A DNA stretch of 64,000 nt from 13-2-20CM-68-14 sp046733295 (GCA_046733295.1 JBKPOY010000031.1:62001-126000); one strand, 5' to 3'. Counted from the stretch's first letter, positions 42,789 through 52,447 are shown. The notes: generated by a model not told the origin, from the sequence alone. A program made the numbers and translations.

Positions 42789-43813
42789 TACTGGAGTCGC
42801 GCGCGGCGCTCGTGCCGTTCCAGCGCCAGCGCCACTAGGCGGTCGAGCAGCTCCGAATACGGGATTCCCGACTTTTCGAAGAGCTTCGCGTAGACGCTCG
42901 TCGCCGTGAAGCCCGGGATCGTGTTCAGCTCGTTGACGAGCACCTCTCCCTCCTCGCGGACGAAGAAGTCGACGCGAGCCATGCCCTCGACCTCGGCCAC
43001 CACGCAGCTCTCGACGGCCAGGCGCTGGACGCGCTCGATCTGCTCCTGCGGGATCCGCGGCGGGACGATCAGGTCCATGCCGCCCTCGTCGTACTTGGCC
43101 GAGTAGTCGTACCAGTCCTCGGCGTCGAACCCGTGCGAGACGATCTCGCCGGGAAGTGACGCGATCGGGTTGCGGTTGCCCAGCACACCGCACTCGACCT
43201 CGACCCCCGCGACGAACTCCTCGACGAGCACCTTCTCGTCGTGCCGGAAGGCGAGCTCGACCGCAGGCGCGAGCTCCTCTTCCGAGCGAACCTTCGAGAT
43301 CCCCACCGACGAGCCGAGCCGCGCCGGCTTGACGAAGACCGGATAGCCGAACGGGTTCGCCGGCTCGTCTCCGAGCCGCAACGTGATGTTTCGGGTCACC
43401 GGGATGCCCGCGTCGCGCATGACCGCCTTGAACTTGTCCTTGTCCATCGCCAGGGCGGAGCCGAGCACGCCCGCCCCGACGTAGGGGACGTCCGCCAGCT
43501 CGAGGAGGCCCTGGACGGTTCCGTCCTCGCCGAACGGGCCGTGGAGCACCGGAATGACGACGTCGACCTCCCCCAGCGTCTCCGGGACCTGCGCGGTCGG
43601 CACCGGGAGCGTCTCGGCTGGATTGCCCGCAGCGAGCTCGCGGCCGTTGCCGGAGCCGAGCTCCCACCGGCCGTCCCGGCCGATCTCGACGGTGACCGGC
43701 TCGTACCGATCGGGATCGAGCGAGCCGAGCACCGACCGCGCCGATTCGACCGAGATGTCGTGCTCGCTCGAGCGGCCGCCCATGACGACGGCGATGCGGA
43801 CGCGCCGGCTCAT
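42785..43813 (-). CDS. ddl: D-alanine--D-alanine ligase
   Basis: An ATP-grasp ligase of 342 residues that makes the D-Ala-D-Ala end of peptidoglycan stems. It shows VVMGGRSSEHDISVESA at the N-terminus, VIPVLHGPFGEDGTVQG, the ATP-binding FVKPARLGSSVGISKVRS and the metal site in LVNELNTIPGFTATSVYAKLFE. Phe/Tyr and Ser positions fit the D-Ala-D-Ala rather than D-Ala-D-Lac type by resemblance only. The start ATG 43813 overlaps the pknB stop (ATGA), putting it under the cell-wall/kinase operon. It is the final gene of that operon. Confidence 0.95.
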   Translation of the reverse strand: MSRRVRIAVVMGGRSSEHDISVESARSVLGSLDPDRYEPVTVEIGRDGRWELGSGNGRELAAGNPAETLPVPTAQVPETLGEVDVVIPVLHGPFGEDGTVQGLLELADVPYVGAGVLGSALAMDKDKFKAVMRDAGIPVTRNITLRLGDEPANPFGYPVFVKPARLGSSVGISKVRSEEELAPAVELAFRHDEKVLVEEFVAGVEVECGVLGNRNPIASLPGEIVSHGFDAEDWYDYSAKYDEGGMDLIVPPRIPQEQIERVQRLAVESCVVAEVEGMARVDFFVREEGEVLVNELNTIPGFTATSVYAKLFEKSGIPYSELLDRLVALALERHERRARLQY

Positions 43814-45738
43814 GGGACCGTGCCCGTGAAGCGGCCGACGACGATCGTGACGGTCGAGCCCGTGGGAGCGTCGGCGCCGCCGGCCGGAGTCTGGTCGATC
43901 ACGATCCCGTCGCCGCTCGGGTCGGCCACGTCCTGGAACGTCTCCTTCACCTTGAATCCCGAACCCTCGAGCAGCGCCTTCGCAGTCGGCTCGTCCTGAT
44001 CCGTCACGTCGGGCACCGGCGTCGTCGCCGTCGTGCCGCGCGAGACGCTCAGCGTGACGGTCGTGCCCGCGCCGACCCGGGTGCCCGCGTCGGGAGACTG
44101 GGAGAGGACCGTGTCCGCGGGCTGGTTGGAGTCGACGACGCTCTTCGCGACCTTCAGACCGGCCGCAAGGAGCGTGGAGCGTGCGCTGGCGTACGACTGG
44201 CCGACGACGTTCGGGACCTCGATTTGCTGGACGCCCTGGGAGACGTTGATCCGGACCTTCGTGTCCCGGAAGACCTTGCTTCCCGACGGTGGGTCCTGCG
44301 CCGTCACGGTGTCGGTCGTCTTCGACGAGTAGACCTTCGCGACGAACACCTTCAGGTGGGCCGCCGTGAGCTCGGCGACGGCGTCGCTTTGCGTCTTGCC
44401 GACGACATCGGGAACCGTCACCTTCGCCCGTCCGGTCGAGACCGTGATCCGGACCGCGTTGCCCTTGTCGGTCTTTTCACCCCCCTCGGGGCTCTGTCCG
44501 GTGACGATTCCGCGCGCGAAAGTCTCGTTCGAGCGTTTCAGGACCCTGACCTTCAAGCCCTTGTCCCGGATCTTTGCCTCGGCCTGGGGCTGTCCCAGGC
44601 CCACGACGAACGGGACCGAGACGGGCTTGTTCGCATTCAGTTGGTCGCTGATCTTCTCGTAGGCAAACCAGGCCGCGAAACCGGCGCCGACAAGCAGGAG
44701 CAGCGCCAGCAGCCACGGCCAGATCGACCGGGAGCGGCGCGGCGGCCCCTCGTAGCCGTAGTAGGCCGCCGGAGGGGTGCGCGCGGGCGGCTGCGGCGGC
44801 GCGACCTTCGTCGGCCGGGGCGCGATGATCGTCGGCGCCCCGGAGATGCCGGCGCCCGCGAGCACAGCGGTCGCGGCATCCGCCGTCTCCGGGGCGACGC
44901 CGAGGCCTCGGGCCACGCGAGCGAGGTCGGCGTCCATCTCCTCGGCCGTCTGGTAGCGATCCTCGGGATCCTTCGCCAGCGCGCGAAGGACGACGAGGTC
45001 GAGATCATCGGGGACGTCCTCGCGCTGCTCGCTCGGCGGCACGGGCACCTCCGAGAGATGCTTCATCGCGATCTCGAGCGCCGTGTCGCCCGTGAATGGG
45101 ACCTTGCCCGTCAGCATCTCGTAGAGGACGACCCCGACCGAGTAGACGTCGGAGCGCTGATCGACCGCCGACCCCTTCGCCTGCTCGGGCGAGAGGTACT
45201 GGGCGGTGCCGATGATCGACCCGACCTCCGTCATCTGGCTGGCGCCCGAGCGGGCGATGCCGAAGTCCGTCACCTTCAGGCGCCCATCGCCGTCGACGAC
45301 GACGTTGTGCGGCTTGATGTCGCGGTGCACGATCCCGTGGCGGTGCGCGTAGCCGATCGCGGCGAGAATCTGGCGCGTGTAGTCGATCGCGATCCGGATC
45401 GGCGTCGGGCCGCGGCTCACGATCAGCTCCTTCAGTGAGCGGCCGGACAGGTACTCCATCGCGATGTAGTAGGTGCCCTCCGCCTCGCCCCGGTCGTAGA
45501 TCGAGACGATGTTCGGATGCGAGAGGCCTGCGGCGTTCTTCGCCTCGCGCCGGAAGCGCTCGATGAACGAGTCGTCGGCCGCGTGACGGTCGTCGAGGAT
45601 CTTGATCGCGACCCGGCGTCCGAGCTCCTGGTCCTCGGCGAGGTAGACGTTCGCCATCCCCCCGGCCCCGAGCTTCCGGATGATCAGGTACCGCCCGTCG
45701 AAGACGGCGTCGATCAGGGTGTCGCCGGTGATCGCCAC
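43810..45738 (-). CDS. pknB: PASTA-domain Ser/Thr kinase PknB
   Basis: A kinase of 642 residues that senses peptidoglycan fragments or lipid II and phosphorylates division and wall enzymes. The kinase domain shows GAGGMANVYLA, VAIKIL, HRDIKPHNVV, DFGIARSG and SPEQAKG. The transmembrane helix lies around residues 335-356 (WPWLLALLLLVGAGFAAWF). Four PASTA repeats follow, beginning VPFVVGLGQ, VPDVVGKTQ, VPNVVGQSY and VPDVTDQDE. The start is GTG 45738, seven bases after pbpA. It is the classic last kinase of the actinobacterial fha-pstP-rodA-pbpA cluster; pknA is absent here. Confidence 0.95.
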   Translation of the reverse strand: MAITGDTLIDAVFDGRYLIIRKLGAGGMANVYLAEDQELGRRVAIKILDDRHAADDSFIERFRREAKNAAGLSHPNIVSIYDRGEAEGTYYIAMEYLSGRSLKELIVSRGPTPIRIAIDYTRQILAAIGYAHRHGIVHRDIKPHNVVVDGDGRLKVTDFGIARSGASQMTEVGSIIGTAQYLSPEQAKGSAVDQRSDVYSVGVVLYEMLTGKVPFTGDTALEIAMKHLSEVPVPPSEQREDVPDDLDLVVLRALAKDPEDRYQTAEEMDADLARVARGLGVAPETADAATAVLAGAGISGAPTIIAPRPTKVAPPQPPARTPPAAYYGYEGPPRRSRSIWPWLLALLLLVGAGFAAWFAYEKISDQLNANKPVSVPFVVGLGQPQAEAKIRDKGLKVRVLKRSNETFARGIVTGQSPEGGEKTDKGNAVRITVSTGRAKVTVPDVVGKTQSDAVAELTAAHLKVFVAKVYSSKTTDTVTAQDPPSGSKVFRDTKVRINVSQGVQQIEVPNVVGQSYASARSTLLAAGLKVAKSVVDSNQPADTVLSQSPDAGTRVGAGTTVTLSVSRGTTATTPVPDVTDQDEPTAKALLEGSGFKVKETFQDVADPSGDGIVIDQTPAGGADAPTGSTVTIVVGRFTGTVP

Positions 45739-45745
45739 GACCTTG

Positions 45746-47233
45746 TTACTTCGACCCTCGATTGAGCACGGCCTGCATCAACACCTTGGCGATCGGGGCG
45801 GCCGTCGTCCCGCCGAAGCCGTGCTGGTTCTCGAGCGCCACCGCGACGGCGACCTTCGGATTGTCGGCGGGAGCGAAGGAGACGAACCAGGTCGTGTTGA
45901 CCCCGGTCGCGCCGGTCTCGGCGGTGCCCGTCTTCCCGGCGACCTGGATCCCTGGGATAGCAGCGGCGCCACCCGTCCCGTCGTTGACGGCGGCGACCAT
46001 CATGGACGTGAGCTCGTCCGCGGTTCTCTTCGACATGACGCGATCGAGCTTCTTCGGCTTCACCCGCACGATCGTGTGGCTGTCGGGGTCGACGACTCGC
46101 AAGACGGCTGACGGCTGCATCAGCTCGCCGCCGTTTGCGACGGCCGACGCGACCATCGCCATCTGCAGCGGTGTCACCGACAGGCGCTCCTGCCCGAACG
46201 CGAGGCGGCCGGGGTCGACTTGCGTGTCGGGATTTCTCGGGAAGTAGAGCCGGCCGTGGTCGTAGAGGCCGCTCGGCGCCTTCTCGTCGTCGGGCAGCTC
46301 GAGCGGCGGATCCTTGTAGAAGCCGAACCTCTTCGAGAAGTCGAGGATCATCCCGCCACCGAGTGCCTTGCCGATGTTGCAGAAGACAGAGTTGATCGAG
46401 TGCTGCAGTCCTTGAGCCAGGGTGACGGTGCCGAAGGCCTCCACCGGCCCGTCGGGGCTGGCGGCATTTGAGACCCGCTTGCCGTACTCGATGCAGTAAC
46501 CCGGATCCTCGAAGGTCGAGTCCGGCGAGAAGCGATTCGAGTCGAGGGCCGTCGAGGCCGTGACGACCTTGAAAGTCGACCCCGGCGTGAACCGTCCGGC
46601 GGTCGCCCGGTTGAGCAAAGGTGCGGCCGGCCGGCACCCAGGGCTCGTCGTCCTAATCCGGTTGAAGCGCTTCTCGACGAGGTTGGGGTCGTATGTCGGC
46701 TGGGACGCCAGCGCATAGACCTTCCCGGTCTTCGGGTTCATGACGACAGCGGCCCCGCACTTGCCCGCCAGCTGCTCCATCGCGAGGCGTTGAACCCCTG
46801 GCCGGACACTGAGGATCAGGTCGTTGCCTTCGATCGTGACCCCCTTCAGCTTGTCGAGGGTCTTGTCGAGGACGGTGCCGAGGTTGCTGTTCGAGGCCGT
46901 GAGGTAGGCGTTCTCGGAGCGCTCGATTCCGGCCCGCGAGCGGACTTGCGTCGCATACCCGACGAGGTGCGCGTAGAGCGGCCCATGCGGATAGCGGCGG
47001 AAGAAAAGCGTCTGCCCGCCGATCTTCCTACGGACGTTCCTGGCGAGCACGGTCCCGTCGGCGGCCCGGATCAGCCCCCGCTTGATGCGGAACTGAGCCA
47101 CGCGCTGGATGGCGTTGTCCTGTTTCGCCGCCAGGCTCGCCGACGCCCACGTCTGCCACCACGTCGTGGCCACGATCAGCGCCGAGAGGAGGATCAGCGC
47201 GGCGACCGCGAGCTTCGTGATCTGGCGGTTCAT
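45746..47233 (-). CDS. pbpA: penicillin-binding protein 2 (PbpA-type transpeptidase)
   Basis: A class B PBP of 495 residues that cross-links peptidoglycan together with the SEDS polymerase encoded just upstream. An N-terminal anchor helix (AALILLSALIVATTWW) precedes a PBP dimerisation domain. The transpeptidase domain has SxxK as TPGSTFKVV, SxN as HSINSVF and KTG as AGKTGTAETG. ATG 47233 overlaps the ftsW/rodA stop (ATGA). Length is as in mycobacterial PbpA. Confidence 0.95.
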   Translation of the reverse strand: MNRQITKLAVAALILLSALIVATTWWQTWASASLAAKQDNAIQRVAQFRIKRGLIRAADGTVLARNVRRKIGGQTLFFRRYPHGPLYAHLVGYATQVRSRAGIERSENAYLTASNSNLGTVLDKTLDKLKGVTIEGNDLILSVRPGVQRLAMEQLAGKCGAAVVMNPKTGKVYALASQPTYDPNLVEKRFNRIRTTSPGCRPAAPLLNRATAGRFTPGSTFKVVTASTALDSNRFSPDSTFEDPGYCIEYGKRVSNAASPDGPVEAFGTVTLAQGLQHSINSVFCNIGKALGGGMILDFSKRFGFYKDPPLELPDDEKAPSGLYDHGRLYFPRNPDTQVDPGRLAFGQERLSVTPLQMAMVASAVANGGELMQPSAVLRVVDPDSHTIVRVKPKKLDRVMSKRTADELTSMMVAAVNDGTGGAAAIPGIQVAGKTGTAETGATGVNTTWFVSFAPADNPKVAVAVALENQHGFGGTTAAPIAKVLMQAVLNRGSK

Positions 47234-48537
47234 CCGCCCCTCGGCGCGTTGGCGCGGTTGGAGATGAGGAGCAGCCCCGCGAGCAGGACGAAGTTGGCGA
47301 CCACGCTCGAGCCGCCGTAGCTCACGAACGGCAGCGTGATCCCGGTCAGCGGGATCAGGCGGAGGATGCCGCCGACGATGATGAAGGTCTGCAGGGCGAA
47401 GCCGAAGGTGAGGCCCGCCGCAAGGAGCTTCGAGAAGCCGTCGTCAGCCAGCAGCGCGATCCGCATGCCGCGAGCGACGAAGACCATGAACAGGAGCAGG
47501 AGCGCGGCGATCCCGATCAGGCCGAGCTCCTGCGCGAGCGCGGAGTAGATGAAGTCCGTATTGAGATACGGGATCAGCTCCTTGCCCTCGGCGGTCTCGA
47601 AGGTGCCCTTGCCGAGGCCCGTGCCGAACCAGTTGCCGTTGCCAACCGAGTAGAGCGACTTGACGAGCTGGTAGCTGCCGCAGTCCTGCCGCAGCGCGGT
47701 GTGCCCGTTGAGCGCGCAGTAGACCTTTTCGTCCGTCCACGGGTGGAGCCAGATGGTCACCCGCTCGTGCACGTGAGACACCTGCGTGTAGACGAACGCC
47801 GACCCGGCGACGAAGAGCGCCAGGCCGATCGCCGTGAACAGGATCCGGCCCGTGGCGACGTAGAGCATCGCCAGGAAGATTCCGAAGTAGAGGAGCGCTG
47901 ACCCGAGATCGTTCGTCTCGACGAGGACGAGCATCGCGCCGCCCCAGATCACGAGCAGCGGGCCGAAGTCCTTCAGGCGTCCCTGGGCGAGCACCTCCCG
48001 CTTCTCGCGGAGGTAGCCGGCGAGGAAGACGATCAGGCAGATCTTTGCGATCTCGCCGGGCTGGAACTGAAGCGGGCCGACGTGCACCCACAGCCGAGCG
48101 CCGTTCACGGTGGTGCCGAGGAGGGGCAGCGCCGGCAGCACCAGCAGGCCGATCGCCGTCAGCCCAAAGAGGTACTTGTAGCCCTCGAGACGCCGGTAAT
48201 CCCGCCGGAGCGCCCACAGCGTCGCGGAGAAGACGCTGACGGCGACGATGATCCAGACGCCCTGCTTGAAGGCGTCGTCGGGGTTGATCCGGTAGATCTC
48301 CGTTACGCCGATGGCTGTCAGCAGGGCCGCCATCGGCAGCAGGTAGGGGTCGGCCCACGGAACGGTGTACCGGGCGACGAGGTGCGCCACCACGTAGAGC
48401 CCGAGGAAGAACGCCGCATACGAGAGCGACGCGGTCGAGATCACCGACTGCCGGGCGATGTAGACGCTCGCGAACCCGAGCGCCGTCAGCGCGCCGACCA
48501 CGACGAGGTTGAGCAGCTCCCGGTTGCGGAGACTCAA
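47230..48537 (-). CDS. SEDS peptidoglycan polymerase (FtsW/RodA family)
   Basis: A polytopic glycosyltransferase of 435 residues that polymerises lipid II. It has about ten or more helices, the loop region VSHVHERVTIWLHPW, GNGNWFGTGLGKGT, YLNTDFIYSALAQELG and the C-terminal LPFVSYGGSSVVANF, all family signatures. Its position before pbpA and pknB matches rodA of the mycobacterial cluster. The start appears to be TTG 48537, four bases after the phosphatase gene; no better in-frame start is close. Confidence 0.93.
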   Translation of the reverse strand: MSLRNRELLNLVVVGALTALGFASVYIARQSVISTASLSYAAFFLGLYVVAHLVARYTVPWADPYLLPMAALLTAIGVTEIYRINPDDAFKQGVWIIVAVSVFSATLWALRRDYRRLEGYKYLFGLTAIGLLVLPALPLLGTTVNGARLWVHVGPLQFQPGEIAKICLIVFLAGYLREKREVLAQGRLKDFGPLLVIWGGAMLVLVETNDLGSALLYFGIFLAMLYVATGRILFTAIGLALFVAGSAFVYTQVSHVHERVTIWLHPWTDEKVYCALNGHTALRQDCGSYQLVKSLYSVGNGNWFGTGLGKGTFETAEGKELIPYLNTDFIYSALAQELGLIGIAALLLLFMVFVARGMRIALLADDGFSKLLAAGLTFGFALQTFIIVGGILRLIPLTGITLPFVSYGGSSVVANFVLLAGLLLISNRANAPRGG

Positions 48538-48541
48538 GCGC

Positions 48542-49519
48542 CTAGCGGGTCGAGAGGGTCCACAACACGATCGCGACCACGGCGAGCGCGATCAGGATCA
48601 GCACGAGTGCGGGCAGGACGCGGCGGCGCGTGCGAGAGCGCGGCTCGTCGACGGCGGCCGCGAACTTCTCGGCGTCTTCGGGCGGCACGACCATCGTGTC
48701 GACAGCCGGCACCCGGTCGAGCTCGTCCAGCGTGTCGTCGTCGTCCGCCGGCACGTCCTGGGGGAGCACCGGGTACTGGGCGGTCTCCTCGAGCGGCTCG
48801 GCGGAGCCCTCGCCGATCTCGAAGAAGATGATCGTGATGTTGTCCTCGCCGCCGCGCTTGTTCGCCGCTCCGATCAACGCCTTCGCGGCACGCTTGAGGT
48901 CGTTCCGGTTGCTCTCGACCGTCTCGAGGATCACGTCGTCCTCGACCATCGACGTGAGCCCGTCGGAGCAGATCATGAAGAGGTCGTCCGACTCGGCCCT
49001 GACCGAGAACGTGTCGACGTCGACGTCGGGATCGCTGCCGAGCGCGCGCGTGATCACGGATCGCTGAGGGTGCGTGTCGGCTTCCTCGGGGGAGAGCTGC
49101 CCGCTCCGGACGAGCTCGGCAACGAGGGAGTGGTCCTCCGTCAGCTGCTCGAGCCTCCCCGAGCGGATCAGGTACGCGCGCGAGTCGCCGACGTGGCCGA
49201 AGGCGACGGTGCCGTCCTCGACGAGCGCGACCGTCATCGTCGTGCCCATCCCCGACACGGCGGCGTCCTCGGCCGAGCGCTGGTAGACGCGCCGGTTCGC
49301 CTCTTGGATCAGGTCCGCGACATGCCGCTCGCCGCTGGCGTCCGCATCGTCCTCGCGGACGGCCGCGGCGGCCAGCCCCGAGGCGAGCTCGCCCGCTTGC
49401 GCTCCGCCCATACCGTCGGCGATCGCGAAGAGCGGCGGCTGGACGACGTAGGCGTCCTCGTTCCGCCGCCGCTTCTTGCCGGTGTCGGTCTCGCCCGCGT
49501 AGCGCCTGATGTCGCTCAT
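48542..49519 (-). CDS. pstP: PP2C-family Ser/Thr phosphatase PstP
   Basis: A metal-dependent phosphatase of 325 residues that reverses PknB-type phosphorylation. The catalytic domain (1-235) has ETDTGKKRRRNEDAY, ADGMGGAQAGE (metal Asp/Gly), HVGDSRAYLI, CSDGLTSMVED and DNITIIFFE. A Pro/Asp-rich linker is followed by an Arg cluster and one C-terminal helix (VLPALVLILIALAVVAIVLW). Unlike mycobacterial PstP, almost nothing follows the helix. ATG 49519 overlaps the fhaB stop (ATGA). Confidence 0.95.
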   Translation of the reverse strand: MSDIRRYAGETDTGKKRRRNEDAYVVQPPLFAIADGMGGAQAGELASGLAAAAVREDDADASGERHVADLIQEANRRVYQRSAEDAAVSGMGTTMTVALVEDGTVAFGHVGDSRAYLIRSGRLEQLTEDHSLVAELVRSGQLSPEEADTHPQRSVITRALGSDPDVDVDTFSVRAESDDLFMICSDGLTSMVEDDVILETVESNRNDLKRAAKALIGAANKRGGEDNITIIFFEIGEGSAEPLEETAQYPVLPQDVPADDDDTLDELDRVPAVDTMVVPPEDAEKFAAAVDEPRSRTRRRVLPALVLILIALAVVAIVLWTLSTR

Positions 49520-50004
49520 CGCTCGTACCTGAGCTCGGTCTCTCCGACGCGCACGACATCCCCCGGCGTCAGCTTTCGCGCGCGCGTCAGCTTGATGCCG
49601 TTCAGGAACGTTCCGTTCGTCGAGCCGACGTCCTCGACCCAGACTCCGTCGCGGCGTGGCTCGATGCGGGCGTGCAGCGCCGAGGCATAGTCGTCTCCGT
49701 GGAGCTTGAAGTCGTTCTGCGGCCCGCGTCCGATCGTGACCGCCGACGAGTTCAGCGTCCGCTCGTCGCCCTCGTCGAGCGTCGGGCTCGTCACGACGAC
49801 CAGGCGCCCGGCGTCCACCGGCGGCGTCTCGTCGTGCGCCGGGCCGCCAGCCCCCGGCGCCAGGATGAAGCTCTCCTGCGGCAGGCGGAGATCCTTGCTC
49901 GCGGTGCGGACGATCCTCCAGATGAACAGGTAGAGCAGCACGATGAAGGCGATCTTGAGGACGAGCAGCAGTTCCTCGACCGCGATCGAGCCGAGGGCCG
50001 CCAC
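49516..50004 (-). CDS. fhaB: membrane-anchored FHA-domain protein (FhaB/FipA type)
   Basis: A phosphothreonine-binding protein of 162 residues. GTG 50004 shares one base with the fhaA stop and places a single helix at about residues 12-30 (LLLVLKIAFIVLLYLFIW). The FHA domain (about 75-160) has TIGRGPQNDFKL, SALHARIEPR and DVGSTNGTFLNG, with the phosphopeptide-contact Arg, Ser, His and Asn residues intact. In mycobacteria this protein links PknB-class kinases to division. Confidence 0.92.
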   Translation of the reverse strand: MAALGSIAVEELLLVLKIAFIVLLYLFIWRIVRTASKDLRLPQESFILAPGAGGPAHDETPPVDAGRLVVVTSPTLDEGDERTLNSSAVTIGRGPQNDFKLHGDDYASALHARIEPRRDGVWVEDVGSTNGTFLNGIKLTRARKLTPGDVVRVGETELRYER

Positions 50005-50777
50005 TAGGTCACCGACTCCCGGCGGAAGACGAGCTCGGTCGCGCCGATCGTGATCGTGTCGCCGGGCCGCAGCTTCGCCCGCTTCAGGCGGCGGCCGTTC
50101 ACTTCCGTCCCGTTCGTGGAGTCGAGGTCGATCACCCAGTGGGCCGCGCCCTCCTGGCGGATCTCCGCGTGACGCCGGGAGGCGTTGGGATCGGAGACCT
50201 GGATGTCGCAATCCTTCGATCGCCCGATCACGGCCCGGCGCTTGTCGAGCTCGTGGCGCGTGCCGTCGACCGTGAGCGTCGCCACCTCACGCTCGAGCCC
50301 CAGCTCCTCTGCGGAAACCGCCTCCGTCTCCGGCGTCTTCGGCTTGTAGACCATGGTCGCACCCGGCGCCACGTCCGCCGCCGGGGCGGCATCCGGCGGC
50401 ACCCTGCCGCCCTGCGCCATCCGGGTCGCTATTCCGAACTCGCCCACGTCGAGATCGTCGTCGGTCTCGAACAGCACCTTCGGCGGCGAGAGCATCACGT
50501 ACTTCTCGCGCCTCGCGTTCTCGGCCAGGTAGTCCTGAAGCTCGACGACCAGGGACTGCTCGTAGCTCTCGAACTGGGCGCGGTCGGGCGGTGAGAGATA
50601 GACCGTGTACTCGTTCGGCACGTACAGGCGGGATACCGAGATGACGCGGTGATCCTCCATCTCCTTGACGAGCTTCCGCGCGAGCTCGACCGGCTGGACG
50701 TTCGTGCGGAAAGCGCGTCCAAAGACGCCTTCGAACAGCGACTCGATTTTCGCCTCGATGTTCCTGAGCATGGTCAT
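50004..50777 (-). CDS. fhaA: FhaA-type protein (DUF3662 plus FHA domain)
   Basis: A cytoplasmic protein of 257 residues. The N-terminal 120 residues match the DUF3662 domain (LRNIEAKIESLFEGVFGRAF, VQPVELARKLVKEMEDH). A Pro/Ala linker is followed by an FHA domain at about 165-255 with AVIGRSKDCDIQVSD, ASRRHAEIRQ and DLDSTNGTEVNG. In mycobacteria FhaA binds the phosphorylated MviN pseudokinase domain and dampens wall synthesis. The start is ATG 50777. TAGACT about 20-30 bases upstream may be its -10 box. It is the first gene of the cell-wall control operon. Confidence 0.93.
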   Translation of the reverse strand: MTMLRNIEAKIESLFEGVFGRAFRTNVQPVELARKLVKEMEDHRVISVSRLYVPNEYTVYLSPPDRAQFESYEQSLVVELQDYLAENARREKYVMLSPPKVLFETDDDLDVGEFGIATRMAQGGRVPPDAAPAADVAPGATMVYKPKTPETEAVSAEELGLEREVATLTVDGTRHELDKRRAVIGRSKDCDIQVSDPNASRRHAEIRQEGAAHWVIDLDSTNGTEVNGRRLKRAKLRPGDTITIGATELVFRRESVT

Positions 50778-50807
50778 TGCAGGGGCGGTCTACCCCCGTC
50801 CACGAGT

Positions 50808-52394
50808 CTAACTCTCGGCTTTGGCCGCCAGCCCCAGACACGTGGCTGCGACCGCGCAGACCAGCGCCGAATCCGGGACGGCCGGGTGGGGTGCGATGAG
50901 ACCGGCGAGGAGCAGCGCTGCGAACGGCGCGATCGCCCGCCTGCGGGCAAGAGGCAGTATCGCCGCAGCTGTGCCCACGACCAGGGCTTCGGCGAGCAGC
51001 GCCGGCTGCGCCGTCAACGTGTGCCAGAGCATCCCCGCGACCTCGGCGGGGTCGCGTTTGCCGGCCAAGTCGAGGGTGCCCACAGAGGTGCCCGCGAAGG
51101 GCAGGGTGCCGCCGCGCATCCCGGCGACGATCGCGGCGAACACGACCGCCGCCAACGCCTGCGCGGCACGGCGGGCGCGGCCTCGCACGACCTGGGCGAA
51201 AAAGGGCACGAGCCCGAGCAGCGAGAGCGGTGCCAGAACAGCTCCCGAGGTGAAGAAGAGGCCGGTCCGCGCATTGCCCCAGCTGAGCGCAAGCCACGCG
51301 ACCGCGAAGGCCGCATAGGCCCAGGCGAGCCCGGAGGAGAGGTTCCCGAGCGGGAGGATCGGCACGGCCAGCGCTAGGGCGAGCCCGAGGCGCTCGCGGA
51401 AGAGGGTCGCGGCCGTCGCGGCGGCGGCGAGGCCGAGTGCCCAACCGCCGGGGTAGAAGGGCAGTGCTGCCGCGCCCGCGCCAGCGAAGGCTCCGGCTGC
51501 TGCCGCGGGCGCGAACCGTTCGACGGGGGGCAGCGAGAAGCTCGGCAGCGAGCGCGCCTGTCGCTGCCGCCGATGGCGCGTGGCGCGCAGGGCCACGGCG
51601 AGCCGGGCGGCGGTCGGCCGTTTCGCCGGATCGATCGCGAGCGCGCGATCGACGAGGGCAATCAGGGGCCGGGGAAGGTCCGGGCGCGCGCGCCCGAGCG
51701 AGACAGCGCCCGATTCGATCCGGCGCGCCGTGTCGAGCAGCGAGCCCTTCCAGAACGGGTGCCACCCCGCAAGCGCCTCCCACAGGAGGACGCCCACCGC
51801 CCAGACGTCCGCGGGCGCGCCTGACTCCTCGCCGCGGAGGCGTTCGGGCGGGATGTATGCGAGCGTGCCCGGCACGTCTCCCGCGGCCGTAAGCGTCTCC
51901 TCGCCGTCCATCCGCGCGAGGCCGAAGTCGAGCAGGCGGATCGAGATGTCGTCGCCGGCGGCCAGCAGGACGTTCGACGGCTTGACATCCCGGTGGACGA
52001 TGCGGTGAGCATGCGCGTGCGCCAGCGCTTCGCAGATCTGCGCCGCTGCCTCGAGCGCCGCCGCGTCGTCGATCTCCCCCGCGCGGAGCGCTTCTCGCAG
52101 GGTCCGGCCGGGGATGTACTCGTAGGCGATGTAGACGTGGCGCGCGTCGCGCGCGAGGGCGTAAGCGCGCTGGCAGCCCGGGTGGCGGAGTCGGGCGGCC
52201 GCCGAGGCCTCGCGCTCGGCCCGGGACGCGGCCTTTCCTTCCCTGGGGACGATCTTGAGCGCGACCTCAACGCCGGTGGGCTCGTCACGGGCGAGCCACA
52301 CCGAGCCCGAGCCGCCGCTTCCAAGCGGCTGCAAAGGGCGATAACGACCGAGGACGAGCTCGTTCGGTGCGACTGCTACGGCCGCTTCGGACAC
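50808..52394 (-). CDS. Ser/Thr protein kinase with multi-helix membrane domain
   Basis: A kinase of 528 residues starting at GTG 52394 (MSEAAVAVAPNELVLGRYRP); longer frames run into the divergent gene region. Kinase motifs are GSGGSGSVWLA, VALKIVP, HRDVKPSNVLL, DFGLARM and PPERLRG, an altered APE motif. The C-terminal 220 residues form about six hydrophobic segments rather than a sensor domain outside the membrane, so sensing may occur in the membrane. The stop lies 30 bases before fhaA, so it may be co-transcribed with that operon, taking the place pknA would fill (inference). Confidence 0.88.
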   Translation of the reverse strand: MSEAAVAVAPNELVLGRYRPLQPLGSGGSGSVWLARDEPTGVEVALKIVPREGKAASRAEREASAAARLRHPGCQRAYALARDARHVYIAYEYIPGRTLREALRAGEIDDAAALEAAAQICEALAHAHAHRIVHRDVKPSNVLLAAGDDISIRLLDFGLARMDGEETLTAAGDVPGTLAYIPPERLRGEESGAPADVWAVGVLLWEALAGWHPFWKGSLLDTARRIESGAVSLGRARPDLPRPLIALVDRALAIDPAKRPTAARLAVALRATRHRRQRQARSLPSFSLPPVERFAPAAAAGAFAGAGAAALPFYPGGWALGLAAAATAATLFRERLGLALALAVPILPLGNLSSGLAWAYAAFAVAWLALSWGNARTGLFFTSGAVLAPLSLLGLVPFFAQVVRGRARRAAQALAAVVFAAIVAGMRGGTLPFAGTSVGTLDLAGKRDPAEVAGMLWHTLTAQPALLAEALVVGTAAAILPLARRRAIAPFAALLLAGLIAPHPAVPDSALVCAVAATCLGLAAKAES

Positions 52395-52447
52395 GGCCGC
52401 TCCGTTCGGCACGAGCGGCCGAAAGCCTTTCGCTCCGAACCACCCGA

